From Pseudomonas anatoliensis (GTDB taxonomy: Bacteria > Pseudomonadota > Gammaproteobacteria > Pseudomonadales > Pseudomonadaceae), in NCBI RefSeq assembly GCF_017976235.1, contig NZ_JACVHC010000003.1:248001-312000 (forward strand): 64,000 nucleotides of DNA, read 5' to 3'. The position numbers were made by a program, and so were the translations under genes. The notes beneath the pieces were generated by a model. It saw only the letters and a list, made by a program, of their open reading frames with translations. It had not been told where the DNA came from and made no database searches. Positions within the stretch are counted from its first letter, which is position 1; each line of letters starts with the position of its first letter. This document shows, piece by piece, positions 46,501 through 55,498 of this stretch.

Positions 46501-49431
46501 GAGCAAGGCTTCGCACAACACATCGACCGGCAGCAGATCCGCCAGGTGCGCGCCTTCACCGAGGGTGGTCAGTTCATCCAGCAGCGCGCTCAATTCTTGC
46601 CGTTCGCCGGGGTGTTGCTGCCAGCGCTGCAAGAGGCTTTCGGCGTCGAGCAGGATGTCCATGCCTTGCGCGAGGAAGTTGTTGATCAGTTGCGGATCAC
46701 GCTTGATCCGCAGGCCGGTGTTCGGCGCATTGAGGATCGATTCCAGACGCTCGGCGAGCAGCGCATCGGTGCGTTTGATCAGTGACTGCGCGCCGACAAT
46801 CGGCGCCAGCGGATCATGCTTGAGCTGACGTAATCCGACACGGAACAGGCCCTCGGCTTCGAGGAGCAATTCCACTTCATCGAGGTCGAGCGGCAGTTGA
46901 TGCGCCTTGAACTCTCGGGCCAGTTGATCGAGCGGCGCGGCCAGTTCGGCAATCGGCAACACACCCGCCATCGACGCGCTGCCCTTGAGCGTATGCAAGG
47001 CGCGCTGCAGTTCGTCGCTGGCCTGCAGCGGCACGTGTTCAGCGGCCTGATCGAGAAAGCGGTTGAGGCTGGCGAGATGGGTTTCGGCTTCGTTGCGGAA
47101 GATCTCCAGCAACAATGGATCGAGCGCCGCGACGTCATCAACGTCCTCGGCGGCCAGTGGTTCGTCGCCCTTGGCCAAGGCATGGGCGCGCGCGGCGAGT
47201 TGATCGACATCGCTGCGCTGACGCTGGCGGTTGGTGGCGAATTCGCTGATCAGTTCCGGCAGCAACAATACCGTGTCGGTCAGCAGTTGCTGGACCACTG
47301 AGCCGGGTTCGACGCTTTGTTCCAGCACGCGGTTGAGCAGGTTTTCCACGGCCCACGCCAGTTCGCCGAGAATCAGCGCGCGCACCATGCGACCGCTGCC
47401 TTTCAAGGTGTGGAAGGCGCGGCGCAGTTCGGTCAGCGCGGCATGATCCTGCGGATTGGCCGACCAGCGCGGCAGGTATTCGTGAAGGACGTCGAGAACC
47501 TCGTCGGTCTCTTCGAGGAACACTTCGCGCAGTTCGTCATCCACCGGCTCTTCATCCGCCGGTGGCGGCATCAGGCTGCCGGGCGTGATCCGCGCGGGCG
47601 GGTTGAGCACCGACACCGGGCTGGCCAGGACCTCGGCCAGCGACTGCACGACTTCAGGATCGTCCAGCGCCTGTGCGTCCTGCATCACCAGTGCTTCGCT
47701 GGGGCTGAGCACGTCGTCGAGCACCGGTACAGGTACCTCGCCGGGCTGCTCGCTGGGAAAGAAACCGAGGCTGGCGAGGCTCTTCTGGGCGATATCCAGC
47801 AGTTGCTCGCCGGGCGCCAGCGGATCGTCGGTCAAGCGTTCCAGATAGTACTCAAGACTGCTGATGACATCGGCCAGATTGTCCAACTGCTCCCAGCCCG
47901 GTTCATGCGGATCGAGCAACAGATGTTCGCGGATAAAACCGTTGCAGGCCTCGACCAGACTCGCCGCGCGGGCGAGCGGAATCATCGCCAGCGCCCCACG
48001 CACCTGAGTGAGCAGCTCCGGCAGCGGTTGCAGGTGCTGGCGGTCCCAGTCAGCGTCGATGTAGTCGACGATCATGTCCTTGGCCTGTTGCAGGCAGATG
48101 CGTGCTTCCCTGATCACGATCTGATGGATCTGCGTCAGGTCGGTGGTCGGCAGGCGCGCGTCTTCCGGACTTTCCGGTTCGACGGTGCCGACCATTCCGG
48201 CCAGGGTCGCTTCGACGTAGAGCAAGGCACCGGCGACGTCCATCAGAACGGCGTCGTTCGGTTCGCGCTGGCCTTGGGCGATGCTCAAGACCACCGCCAG
48301 TTGATCGATGATGACTTTGCGCGGCTGGCCGAAGCCGAGCACTGCCAAGGTGTCGGCGATCTGCCGCAGCGGCGCCAAAAGACTTTCCAGATCGGACGTA
48401 TGTTGGCGGTCGCTGCGCACGAACAGGTCGAGCCGCTCCTTGACCCGCACCAGTTCTTCGCACAGCGCCGCCAGCACCGAGCGCATCGCATCGCGGTCGG
48501 GACCGGCCAGGCGCGCGCGTTCTTCGTCGACCATCGCGCTGTCGGGCAAGGCATCGTCCAGCGAGTAGCGATCTTTCATGGTCAGCATCTGCCCGGTGGG
48601 ATGTTCGGCTTTGGCAATATAGAACAACAGGCTTTTCAGCAGCTCTGCCGGCGGCGGTTGATTGAGCCCGTGCAGGCCTTGTTCGAGCAGGCGCTTGAGC
48701 TCTTTGTCGGCATCCTTGAACAGGCTGCGCAGCGCCGGGCTGTTGGCGATCACCCCTTCGCGCATGCCTTCGACCAGCGCCGATGCGACTTGCCACAACG
48801 GACTCAACGGCGCATCGCCGCTCAGTGCTTCGAGGCGGCTGAAGACCTTGGCCAGATAATCGAGGTGAGTGTGATCATCCTGCTCGCGCAGCAACCCGAC
48901 CAAAGCCATTTGCAGCATCTGACGCAACTTACGCAGTACGTTCGGCAGTTCGGCCGGCTCCAGCAGCGCCAGCGCTTCTTCACTCAGCGGCGCCAGTTCC
49001 GGCAATTGCGGGCTGAACAGGCTGGTTTCCGAGAGCAGGCTTTCACCACGGGCGCTGCGCAGATCATTGATCAACGGCAAGACCACCAGTGGCAGATCGC
49101 GACGGGCGTTCTGCACACGGTCGAGGTAAATCGGCAATTGCCCCAAGGCTTGCAGCAACAGGTGCAAAGCTTCGTCACGATGGCTGACGCGCTCGTGCAT
49201 GAGGGCTTCGACCAGATGCTCCATTTCTTCGGCGAGCAACGCCGCGCCGTAGAACTCGACCATCTGCAAACTGCCGTGGACCTGATGGATGTAATCCAGG
49301 CACTCGTCGAGCCCGGGAAAGGCCTGCGGATCATCGAGCACGGCTTCTATCGCCTGATGCGCCTGTTTCAGCGTTTCGGCAATTTCGCCTTTGACCCACT
49401 CGAGGGCCACATAGTCGTGCCGATCACCCAT
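43519..49431 (-). CDS. chpA: ChpA hybrid histidine kinase of twitching chemotaxis
   Basis: 1970 residues from ATG at 49431 (MGDRHDYVALEWVKGEIAET), GGAG 5 bases upstream. Histidine-phosphotransfer modules: HQVHGSLQM near residue 50; a His-less module (QVRGALAMIPL, about 490); HTLKGSGRM (about 675), HTLKGSASM (about 815), TTLGEGAHL where His is Thr (about 960), HTLKGGARM twice (about 1120 and 1260). The CheA kinase core (NAVDHGLES about 1560), a CheW domain and a receiver (MVVDDSVTVRK, LLDIEMPRMDGF) follow. It phosphorylates PilG and PilH. Shorter than the ~2470 residues of P. aeruginosa ChpA. Confidence 0.93.
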   Translation of the reverse strand: MGDRHDYVALEWVKGEIAETLKQAHQAIEAVLDDPQAFPGLDECLDYIHQVHGSLQMVEFYGAALLAEEMEHLVEALMHERVSHRDEALHLLLQALGQLPIYLDRVQNARRDLPLVVLPLINDLRSARGESLLSETSLFSPQLPELAPLSEEALALLEPAELPNVLRKLRQMLQMALVGLLREQDDHTHLDYLAKVFSRLEALSGDAPLSPLWQVASALVEGMREGVIANSPALRSLFKDADKELKRLLEQGLHGLNQPPPAELLKSLLFYIAKAEHPTGQMLTMKDRYSLDDALPDSAMVDEERARLAGPDRDAMRSVLAALCEELVRVKERLDLFVRSDRQHTSDLESLLAPLRQIADTLAVLGFGQPRKVIIDQLAVVLSIAQGQREPNDAVLMDVAGALLYVEATLAGMVGTVEPESPEDARLPTTDLTQIHQIVIREARICLQQAKDMIVDYIDADWDRQHLQPLPELLTQVRGALAMIPLARAASLVEACNGFIREHLLLDPHEPGWEQLDNLADVISSLEYYLERLTDDPLAPGEQLLDIAQKSLASLGFFPSEQPGEVPVPVLDDVLSPSEALVMQDAQALDDPEVVQSLAEVLASPVSVLNPPARITPGSLMPPPADEEPVDDELREVFLEETDEVLDVLHEYLPRWSANPQDHAALTELRRAFHTLKGSGRMVRALILGELAWAVENLLNRVLEQSVEPGSVVQQLLTDTVLLLPELISEFATNRQRQRSDVDQLAARAHALAKGDEPLAAEDVDDVAALDPLLLEIFRNEAETHLASLNRFLDQAAEHVPLQASDELQRALHTLKGSASMAGVLPIAELAAPLDQLAREFKAHQLPLDLDEVELLLEAEGLFRVGLRQLKHDPLAPIVGAQSLIKRTDALLAERLESILNAPNTGLRIKRDPQLINNFLAQGMDILLDAESLLQRWQQHPGERQELSALLDELTTLGEGAHLADLLPVDVLCEALLDLYGAVEESSLAVSDRFFHEAQNAHEALINMLDELAAGQEVTPQPARIRALHDLLDESLDPSSMGLIRSDGSRTLSIRELGAATAELAQSTSIPSPDDEIVEIFLEEAVDILDSAGQALQRWLNDPDNVAPLSSLQRDLHTLKGGARMAEVEAIGDLAQELESLYEGLVDRRYSHNEMLGGLLHQSHDLLALQLEQLQNHQPLNPAQALIEAIRQFRQGSSATVETAQPAAEHEGAAHDPELLEIFLEEGFDIIENSGAALLRWQAEPGNRQEVETLLRDLHTLKGGARMVEIGPIGDLAHELEYLYESLSAGTLQASTELFALVQRGHDRLAQMLDAVRAGQPCPPADRLINAIQNFSHPATQETPPPLPLPLKIETAPTAVDASADMVKVSAELLDELVNLAGETSIFRGRIEQQVNDAQIALNEMETTIERMRDQLRRLDTETQGRILSRQQVDAERLGYEEFDPLEMDRHSQLQQLSRALFESASDLLDLKETLDRRNHDAENLLQQQGRINTELQEGLMRTRMVPFERMLPRLKRIVRQVAEELNKDVAFVVGNAEGEMDRNVLERMAAPLEHMLRNAVDHGLESAEVRLAAGKPAQGQISLDLSREGGDIVFDIRDDGAGVPLEAVRRKAIKRGLLAPNAEISDRDVLQFILQPGFSTAEKITQISGRGVGMDVVHEEVRQLGGSMSIDSVPGQGVHFRIRLPFTVSVNRALMVQCAEDQYAIPLNTIEGIVRVLPNDLDGHFRLDPPTYQYGGQRYELCYLGELLKTAPRPKLLGQNLPLPVLLVHYNDRHIAVQVDAMAGTREIVVKSLGAQFAAVQGVSGATILGDGRVVLILDLLAPIRAMQARIRQHPTLPEIDSEPQKPLLVMVVDDSVTVRKVTSRLLERHGMNVLTAKDGVDAMLLLEEHMPDLMLLDIEMPRMDGFEVATQVRNDESLQHLPIIMITSRTGQKHRDRAMAIGVNDYLGKPYQESVLLESIAHWSKKHV

Positions 49432-49442
49432 AACCGCTCCAA

Positions 49443-51503
49443 TCACACTTTATCCGTCGCCGACGCGGATGCCGCCGGCAAGGTGAAACCGGACACCGAA
49501 CGGCGCAACTGACTGGCCATTTTCGCCAGATTGCCAATGCTTTCGGCGGTGGCCGTGGAACCGGACGACGTCTGCGACGTGATCTGCTGGATCACGTTCA
49601 TGGTCAGGGAAATCTGCCCCGCCGAAGACGTCTGCTGCTGCGCCGCGTTGGAGATGCTTTGAATCAGCGCCGCAAGGGTCTTGGATACGCCTTCGATTTC
49701 TTCCAGCGCCACACCGGCATCCTGCGCCAGTCGCGCGCCGCGCACCACTTCGGTGGTGGTCTGTTCCATCGAAATGACGGCTTCGTTGGTGTCGGTCTGA
49801 ATCGCCCGCACCAGGGTTTCGATCTGGCGTGTGGCGGCGGATGAACGCTCGGCCAGACGCTGCACTTCGTCGGCGACCACCGCAAACCCGCGCCCGGCAT
49901 CACCGGCCATCGACGCCTGAATTGCCGCGTTGAGGGCGAGGATGTTGGTCTGGTCGGCAATGTCGTCGATCAGGCTGACGATGTCGCCGATTTCCTGAGA
50001 CGACTCACCGAGGCGCTTGATGCGTTTGGCCGTGTCCTGAATCTGTTCGCGAATGTTGTCCATGCCATGGATGGTGTTGTGCACCACCTCATTGCCCTTG
50101 TTGGCGATTTCCACGGAACGCTCGGCCACCGCCGAGGATTCGGCAGCGTTGGCCGACACCTGATCGATGGACTGGGCCATGTCGCTGATCGCCGTCGAAG
50201 CCTCGGAAATCTGCTGGGCCTGATGTTCCGATGCTTGCGCGAGGTGCATGGCAGTGGCCTGGGTTTCCTGCACGGCGGCGGCGACCTGGCCGGCGGTGAG
50301 GTTGATGGTCGCCACCAGATCGCGCAGTTGGTCGACGGAATAGTTGATCGAATCGGCAATGGTGCCGGTGAAGTCTTCAGTCACCGAAGCGGTCACGGTC
50401 AGGTCGCCGTCAGCAAGGTCTTCGATTTCGTCGAGCAGACGCATGATCGCGTTCTGGTTGCGCTCGTTCTTTTCCGCGGTTTCGCGCAGTTGCCGATTGG
50501 TCTCGCGCACCATCACCAGACCGATGAGGATGATTGAGGCCAGCGCCAGCAAACCAAGCACATAGCCACCGATGGTGTCGGTGCTGCGCCCGCCGGCGAG
50601 ATTTTCGAAACCGTTGGCCAGGTGCGAGGCTTCGTCGAGCAGAGTTTGCGAGAGGCTGAAAATATTGCTTGCCGACTCACGGACCTTGAACAGCTCCGGC
50701 GAGGTTTCGAGGATTTCATCCACCGAGCCGGAGACAAACTGGAACAGCTCGGAGATTTCACTCAAGCGCGCACGGGCATCGCGGTCTTCGACCTGGCTGA
50801 TTTTCAGCGCTGAGTTGCCTTGGAGCATGCCATTGAGCACCTGACCGAAACGCGTGGCATCACGGCCAAAGGCATCGGCGGCTTGCTGCGAATTTTCGTC
50901 GCCGGCGAGCACGGTGTTGACCGCGCCGAGGATGCGTTCAGCCAAAAGCGATTGGCGCTGGGCCATCGCCACTTGCGCTGCGGGAGCGCCGCGCTGCAAG
51001 AGAATTTCCACGACTTTCTCGTATTCGATCTGCAACTGCGGCACGGTTTCGGCCAGGGTTGCGGCGACCTGATGCAGCGACAGCACGGTCTGTTCGCTGG
51101 TGAGAATGGCGTCGGTGTTTTTCAGCAAGCGCTCCCAATCGAGCTGCACGGCGCGCATTTCCGGGCGCACGGTGGACGGCGCCGGCGGCAGGCCGGTGAC
51201 CGGGTCACCCTTTTTCAGGTAACCCCAGCGCTGGGCGAAATCGTTGCGCGCGTCACTCAGCAATTTGAACGCGGCAGCCTTGCCGGCGGCGGCTTCGGTG
51301 GCGTTCTTGGCGATGCGTTGCGAAAGCACGCGCAGTTCACCGGCATGGCCAATGTACTGTTTATCGTAATTCGCCTGGGTGTTGAGGTAAGCGAAGTTGG
51401 CGAACAGCAGCATGATGAACACGATCAGTGCGATAAACAGCACGATGATCTGCGAGCGACTGCGCGATCCTTCTGCTGACTTGCCTGTTTTTGCTTTTGT
51501 CAT
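49443..51503 (-). CDS. pilJ: methyl-accepting chemotaxis receptor PilJ
   Basis: 686 residues. Membrane helix 1 ([20 protein letters not shown]) and helix 2 ([19 protein letters not shown], about 310) enclose a ~270-residue periplasmic region with the PilJ-type sensor repeats; HAMP then the signalling domain with tip [17 protein letters not shown] and [20 protein letters not shown]. It senses surface or pilus state and drives ChpA through PilI. Stop is 11 bases from the chpA start. The methyltransferase pilK, expected between pilJ and chpA, is missing. Confidence 0.94.
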   Translation of the reverse strand: MTKAKTGKSAEGSRSRSQIIVLFIALIVFIMLLFANFAYLNTQANYDKQYIGHAGELRVLSQRIAKNATEAAAGKAAAFKLLSDARNDFAQRWGYLKKGDPVTGLPPAPSTVRPEMRAVQLDWERLLKNTDAILTSEQTVLSLHQVAATLAETVPQLQIEYEKVVEILLQRGAPAAQVAMAQRQSLLAERILGAVNTVLAGDENSQQAADAFGRDATRFGQVLNGMLQGNSALKISQVEDRDARARLSEISELFQFVSGSVDEILETSPELFKVRESASNIFSLSQTLLDEASHLANGFENLAGGRSTDTIGGYVLGLLALASIILIGLVMVRETNRQLRETAEKNERNQNAIMRLLDEIEDLADGDLTVTASVTEDFTGTIADSINYSVDQLRDLVATINLTAGQVAAAVQETQATAMHLAQASEHQAQQISEASTAISDMAQSIDQVSANAAESSAVAERSVEIANKGNEVVHNTIHGMDNIREQIQDTAKRIKRLGESSQEIGDIVSLIDDIADQTNILALNAAIQASMAGDAGRGFAVVADEVQRLAERSSAATRQIETLVRAIQTDTNEAVISMEQTTTEVVRGARLAQDAGVALEEIEGVSKTLAALIQSISNAAQQQTSSAGQISLTMNVIQQITSQTSSGSTATAESIGNLAKMASQLRRSVSGFTLPAASASATDKV

Positions 51504-51778
51504 CGGTCCTCGCCTGTTTGAAGCTCACCGAAGAACCTGTGGGAGCTAGCCTTGTGTGAGGAGGTTGGTGGTGAGGGGAACCTGTGGCGAGGGGATTTAT
51601 CCCCGATGGGTCGCGCAGCGGCCCCAAAAACCTGAGTTGTATCGCCTACATCTCAAATCTAGGTTTTGGGTCGGCTTCGCCAACCATCGGGGATAAATCC
51701 CCTCGCCACAGGGTTATCTCACCCGCAAACTTCCTCACCCCATGGCCCATTCCCACTATGGGTTCTCTGTTGTAACGG
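51504..51778. other. pilI-pilJ gap holding a repeat
   Basis: 275 bases between pilI and pilJ within an otherwise compact operon; filled mostly by the inverted repeat at 51581-51713 and a stray family B half-arm (CCTGTGGGAGCTAGCCTTG at 51537). No gene. Confidence 0.6.
51581..51713. repeat. long inverted repeat, REP family C
   Basis: CCTGTGGCGAGGGGATTTAT and its inverted copy, ending CCTCGCCACAGG, flank about 70 bases that contain a further partial inverted pair (GGCCCCAAAAACCT near 51620, AGGTTTTGGGTCGG near 51661). Different family from the A and B elements; lies inside the pil operon. Confidence 0.85.
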
Positions 51779-52318
51779 TTATATCGCAACGCTCATGAAC
51801 ACCGGGGATCTGGCCAGGGCAAACAAACTGAACACCCGCCAGTTCTGCTCGCGCCGGAAATAGCCTTTGACGAACTCGGCCTTGGAGCCCTGGCGCTTGC
51901 TGATCGAAATCGGTTCGAAGCTGTCTTGCTCGAAGTGCTGCAAGCCGATCACTTCATCGACCATCAACCCGGCAAACACATCCTCATGCTCGACCACCAA
52001 CACCCGTCGCTGTTTGCGCAGCGGCGACAGTTCATGCCCGAAAAAACCGCACAGGTCCATGATCGGCAGCAAGCGCCCACGCAGGTTGGCCACACCCTTG
52101 ACCCACGGTTTTACCCCGGGCAATTGGGTGAAGCGCGGTTCGTGCAACACCTCGCTGACTTCGCCCATCGGCGCGACATACCAGTGCTCGCCGAGGCGAA
52201 AACCAATACCGCTCCAGCGATCCTGGCGCGCCGGTTGCGACGGCAGGTCCGCCGCCAGCAAGCGGCAGCGCTGGTCGATCTGCCACAGCAGTTCGAACGC
52301 AGTCAGTGTTTCGCTCAT
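51779..52318 (-). CDS. pilI: CheW-type adaptor PilI
   Basis: 179 residues. The CheW fold is seen in RWSGIGFRLGEHWYVAPMGE, LPGVKPWVKGVANLRGRLLP and RRVLVVEHEDVFAGLMVDEV. PilI couples PilJ to ChpA in the type IV pilus chemosensory array. 10 bases follow pilH; a repeat separates it from pilJ. Confidence 0.93.
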   Translation of the reverse strand: MSETLTAFELLWQIDQRCRLLAADLPSQPARQDRWSGIGFRLGEHWYVAPMGEVSEVLHEPRFTQLPGVKPWVKGVANLRGRLLPIMDLCGFFGHELSPLRKQRRVLVVEHEDVFAGLMVDEVIGLQHFEQDSFEPISISKRQGSKAEFVKGYFRREQNWRVFSLFALARSPVFMSVAI

Positions 52319-52328
52319 GGCTGCGCGA

Positions 52329-52694
52329 TCAACCGTTCAGCACGTTGTTCAGGGTCTTGATCAGGGTATCTTCGTCGACCGGTTTGGTCAGGTAGTCCTT
52401 GGCGCCCTGGCGGGTGCCCCAGACCTTGTCGGTTTCCTGATCTTTGGTAGTGATGATGATCACCGGGATGTGCCCGGTTTCCGGGTCCTTGGTCAACTGC
52501 CGGGTCGCCTGAAAACCGTTGAGGCCAGGCATGACGATGTCCATCAGCACCGCATCGGGTTTTTCCTGACGGGCCAGTGCCACGCCGTCGGCGCCGTTTT
52601 CGGCTTTGAGCACTTGATGGCCGTGCTTTTCGAGCATGCCGGTCAGTTTGTACATTTCAGTCGGCGAATCATCGACGATCAGGATACGTGCCAT
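52329..52694 (-). CDS. pilH: response regulator PilH
   Basis: 121 residues from ATG at 52694 (MARILIVDDSPTEMYKLTGM). Single receiver domain: acidic DD near residue 8, phospho-acceptor Asp in AVLMDIVMPGLNG, Thr in IIITTKDQETDK, Lys in YLTKPVDED. It acts with PilG downstream of ChpA, favouring pilus retraction in P. aeruginosa. Confidence 0.94.
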   Translation of the reverse strand: MARILIVDDSPTEMYKLTGMLEKHGHQVLKAENGADGVALARQEKPDAVLMDIVMPGLNGFQATRQLTKDPETGHIPVIIITTKDQETDKVWGTRQGAKDYLTKPVDEDTLIKTLNNVLNG

Positions 52695-52754
52695 GGTCTT
52701 CCCCATTTTTCTTGTCGACACCTGGCCCGCTGGCCGAGCGTCTCAGTGCGTTTC

Positions 52755-53159
52755 TTACTGCGGCAAAACGGCGGCGAAGCCCGGAACATGGGCCTGGATC
52801 GCGCTGAGCAGCTCTTCCTTGCTGAACGGCTTGGTCAAAAATTGATCGGAACCGACAATCCGCCCCTTGGCCTTGTCGAACAACCCGTCCCGGGACGACA
52901 GCATGATCACCGGCGTGGCCTTGAACGCACTGTTGTTCTTGATTAAAGCGCAGGTCTGATAACCATCCAGACGCGGCATCATGATGTCGACAAAAATGAT
53001 CCCGGGGTGGTTGTCGGCGATCTTCGCCAAAGCGTCGAAACCGTCGATTGCCGTGATGACCTCGCAACCGACATTCTTCAACAAGGTTTCGGCGGTACGG
53101 CGAATCGTTTTCGAGTCGTCGATCACCATGACCTTCAAGGCGCTGGACTGCTGTTCCAT
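52755..53159 (-). CDS. pilG: response regulator PilG
   Basis: 134 residues, a single receiver domain: VMVIDDSKTIRRTAETLLKN, phospho-Asp in IIFVDIMMPRLDGYQ, VIMLSSRDG and FLTKPFSKEEL. First gene of the cluster; PilG~P promotes pilus extension and cAMP production in P. aeruginosa. Promoter presumably in the 225-base gap to gshB. Confidence 0.94.
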   Translation of the reverse strand: MEQQSSALKVMVIDDSKTIRRTAETLLKNVGCEVITAIDGFDALAKIADNHPGIIFVDIMMPRLDGYQTCALIKNNSAFKATPVIMLSSRDGLFDKAKGRIVGSDQFLTKPFSKEELLSAIQAHVPGFAAVLPQ

Positions 53160-53384
53160 AAGAGGGCTCTACCGTCGCCTTTGCGAATCAAATTGTCCGT
53201 TTTGCTATCAGTAATGGCCGGAAACCCTTGATGTTCAAGGGCCGGCACTGCATGGCAGCCTTTTTAGCACAGTCTCCAGATGCAATCTATCGACGGGTTT
53301 TCCCTTGACCGAAAACCCTGCCGGCGCCACTCTGGCGGCACTTTTTTCATACCGATCCGGTAGCCAATTTTCGAGGAAAACCCA
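53160..53384. promoter_or_regulatory. divergent pilG / gshB region
   Basis: 225 bases between divergent genes, expected to hold both promoters. TTGACC near 53307 on the plus strand is a possible -35 but lacks a good -10 partner. Nothing else noted. Confidence 0.3.
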
Positions 53385-54356
53385 ATGAGCGTTCGCGTCG
53401 GGATTGTCATGGACCCTATCGCCAGCATCTCCTATAAAAAGGATAGCTCGCTGGCCATGTTGCTGGCCGCGCAGAAGCGCGGCTGGGAACTGTTCTATAT
53501 GGAACAGCGCGACTTGTATCAAGGTGAAGGTCAGGCGCGGGCGCGCATGAAGCCGCTGAAAGTCTTCGCCAACCCGGAAAAATGGTTCGAACTGGACGCC
53601 GAGCAGGACAACCTGCTGAGCGATCTGGACGTGATCCTGATGCGCAAGGATCCGCCGTTCGACATGGAGTTCGTTTACTCCACCTACCTGCTTGAACAGG
53701 CCGAAACCGCCGGCGTGCTGGTGGTCAACAAGCCGCAGAGCCTGCGCGACTGCAACGAAAAGCTGTTCGCCACGCTGTTCCCGCAGTGCACGCCGCCCAC
53801 CGTGGTCAGCCGCCGCGCCGATGTGTTGCGCGAATTTGCCGCGAAACACGGCGACGTCATCCTCAAACCGCTGGACGGCATGGGCGGCACTTCGATTTTC
53901 CGTCACCGCGCCGGCGATCCGAACCTGTCGGTGATTCTGGAAACCCTGACCGCACTTGGTGGCCAGCAGATCATGGGCCAGGCCTATCTGCCGGCGATCA
54001 AGGACGGCGACAAGCGCATCCTGATGATCGACGGCGAGCCGGTGGATTATTGCCTGGCGCGGATTCCGGCCCAAGGCGAAACCCGTGGCAACCTGGCGGC
54101 TGGCGGTCGCGGTGAAGCCCGTCCGTTGACCGACAAGGATCGCTGGATCGCCGCTCAAGTCGGCCCGACCTTGCGTGAGAAAGGCCTGCTGTTCGTCGGC
54201 CTGGACGTGATCGGCGAGAGCCTGACCGAAATCAACGTCACCAGCCCGACCTGCATCCGTGAAATCGACAACGCCTTCGGCACTGACATTGGCGGGATGT
54301 TGATGGATGCGATCGACAAGAAGCTGCAAGCGGCCGGCAAAAAGCCGCAAGCTTGA
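53385..54356 (+). CDS. gshB: glutathione synthetase
   Basis: 323 residues of the ATP-grasp GshB family. VGIVMDPIASISYKKDSSLA, MRKDPPFDMEFVYSTYLLEQ, KPLDGMGGTSIFRHRAGDPN and the C-terminal INVTSPTCIREIDNAFGTDI are diagnostic. It joins glycine to gamma-glutamylcysteine. GAGG precedes the ATG. Next to tonB as in other Pseudomonas. Confidence 0.97.
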   Translation: MSVRVGIVMDPIASISYKKDSSLAMLLAAQKRGWELFYMEQRDLYQGEGQARARMKPLKVFANPEKWFELDAEQDNLLSDLDVILMRKDPPFDMEFVYSTYLLEQAETAGVLVVNKPQSLRDCNEKLFATLFPQCTPPTVVSRRADVLREFAAKHGDVILKPLDGMGGTSIFRHRAGDPNLSVILETLTALGGQQIMGQAYLPAIKDGDKRILMIDGEPVDYCLARIPAQGETRGNLAAGGRGEARPLTDKDRWIAAQVGPTLREKGLLFVGLDVIGESLTEINVTSPTCIREIDNAFGTDIGGMLMDAIDKKLQAAGKKPQA

Positions 54357-54463
54357 TGCACGTCACATGCAGCTTGTCGCTTGAAGCGTGAAGCCCAAGG
54401 CGTGAAACCAACATTGCGTTATGATGCGCAGCCTCTGAAAAGCGCGATGTTGGTTTTTTTGTC

Positions 54464-55363
54464 ATGACCCTCCCGTCCGATCTGCCCGCTGAACTCGCCC
54501 ATCGTGGCGTGCGCCCGGCCGATCGCCTCGGATTTACTCTATTCCTCGCCGCGCTGATTCATTTGGCGCTGCTGCTCGGCGTCGGTTTCACGATGGTCGA
54601 GCCGAAACAGATCAGTAAAACCCTGGAAATCACTCTCGCCACCTTCAAAAGCGAGAAGAAGCCCGAGAAGGCTGACTTTCTGGCTCAGCAACATCAGGAA
54701 GGCAGCGGCACGCTGGACAAGAAGGCGATCCCGAAGACCACCGAGATCGCGCCGTTCCAGGACAATCAGGTCAAAAAAGTCACGCCGCCACCGGCCGCCA
54801 AGCCGCAAGTGCAGGAAGCCGCGCCCAAGGCTGCCGTGACTACGGTTGCGCCGAAGCCGAAAAAGGCGCCGACCAAAAAAGAAGAAGCCAAGACTGAAAT
54901 CAAACCGTCGGTCGACGCACCGACGTTCGACAGCTCGCAGTTGTCCAGCGACATTGCCAGCCTCGAAGCGGAACTGGCCAAGGAACAACAGCTGTACGCC
55001 AAGCGCCCGCGAATCCATCGCTTGAGCGCCGCTTCGACCATGCGCGACAAGGGTGCCTGGTACAAGGACGACTGGCGCAAGAAGGTCGAACGCATCGGCA
55101 ACCTCAACTACCCCGAGGAAGCACGACGCAAGCAGATCTACGGCAATTTGCGCCTGATGGTGTCGATCAACCGCGATGGCTCGCTGTATGAAGTGCTGGT
55201 GCTGGAATCGTCCGGCCAGCCGCTGCTGGATCAGGCCGCGCAGCGCATCGTCCGACTGGCGGCGCCGTTTGCACCGTTTACCGGGGATCTGTCGGATATC
55301 GACCGACTGGAAATCATCCGCACCTGGAAATTCGCCCGGGGCGACAAGCTGTCCAGCAATTAA
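54464..55363 (+). CDS. tonB: energy transducer TonB
   Basis: 299 residues. One N-terminal membrane helix (LGFTLFLAALIHLALLLGVG, about 21-40) with the His typical of TonB in LIHLALLLG, then a Lys/Pro/Ala-rich periplasmic spacer (PPPAAKPQVQEAAPK; KPKKAPTKKEEAK), and a C-terminal TonB domain (NLNYPEEARRKQIYGNLRLM, SINRDGSLYEVLVLESSGQP). It transfers proton-motive energy with ExbB/ExbD to outer-membrane receptors. No exbBD adjacent. Confidence 0.92.
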   Translation: MTLPSDLPAELAHRGVRPADRLGFTLFLAALIHLALLLGVGFTMVEPKQISKTLEITLATFKSEKKPEKADFLAQQHQEGSGTLDKKAIPKTTEIAPFQDNQVKKVTPPPAAKPQVQEAAPKAAVTTVAPKPKKAPTKKEEAKTEIKPSVDAPTFDSSQLSSDIASLEAELAKEQQLYAKRPRIHRLSAASTMRDKGAWYKDDWRKKVERIGNLNYPEEARRKQIYGNLRLMVSINRDGSLYEVLVLESSGQPLLDQAAQRIVRLAAPFAPFTGDLSDIDRLEIIRTWKFARGDKLSSN

Positions 55364-55370
55364 GAGCAAG

Positions 55371-55451
55371 ATCAAAAGATCGCAGCCTTCGGCAGCTCCT
55401 ACAATTGCCCCGCATTCCCATGTAGGAGCTGCCGAAGGCTGCGATCTTTTG
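55371..55451. repeat. REP-type inverted repeat, family A
   Basis: ATCAAAAGATCGCAGCCTTC and its inverted copy between tonB and algH. Confidence 0.9.
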
Positions 55452-55498
55452 GCGGCTTCAGCTTGTCAGTTCGCCCCTTGAACGCCACACTAGCGCAC

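Noticed and set aside
47317..49512. 731-codon plus-strand frame opposite chpA
   Set aside because: Antisense shadow of chpA; long only because of codon bias.
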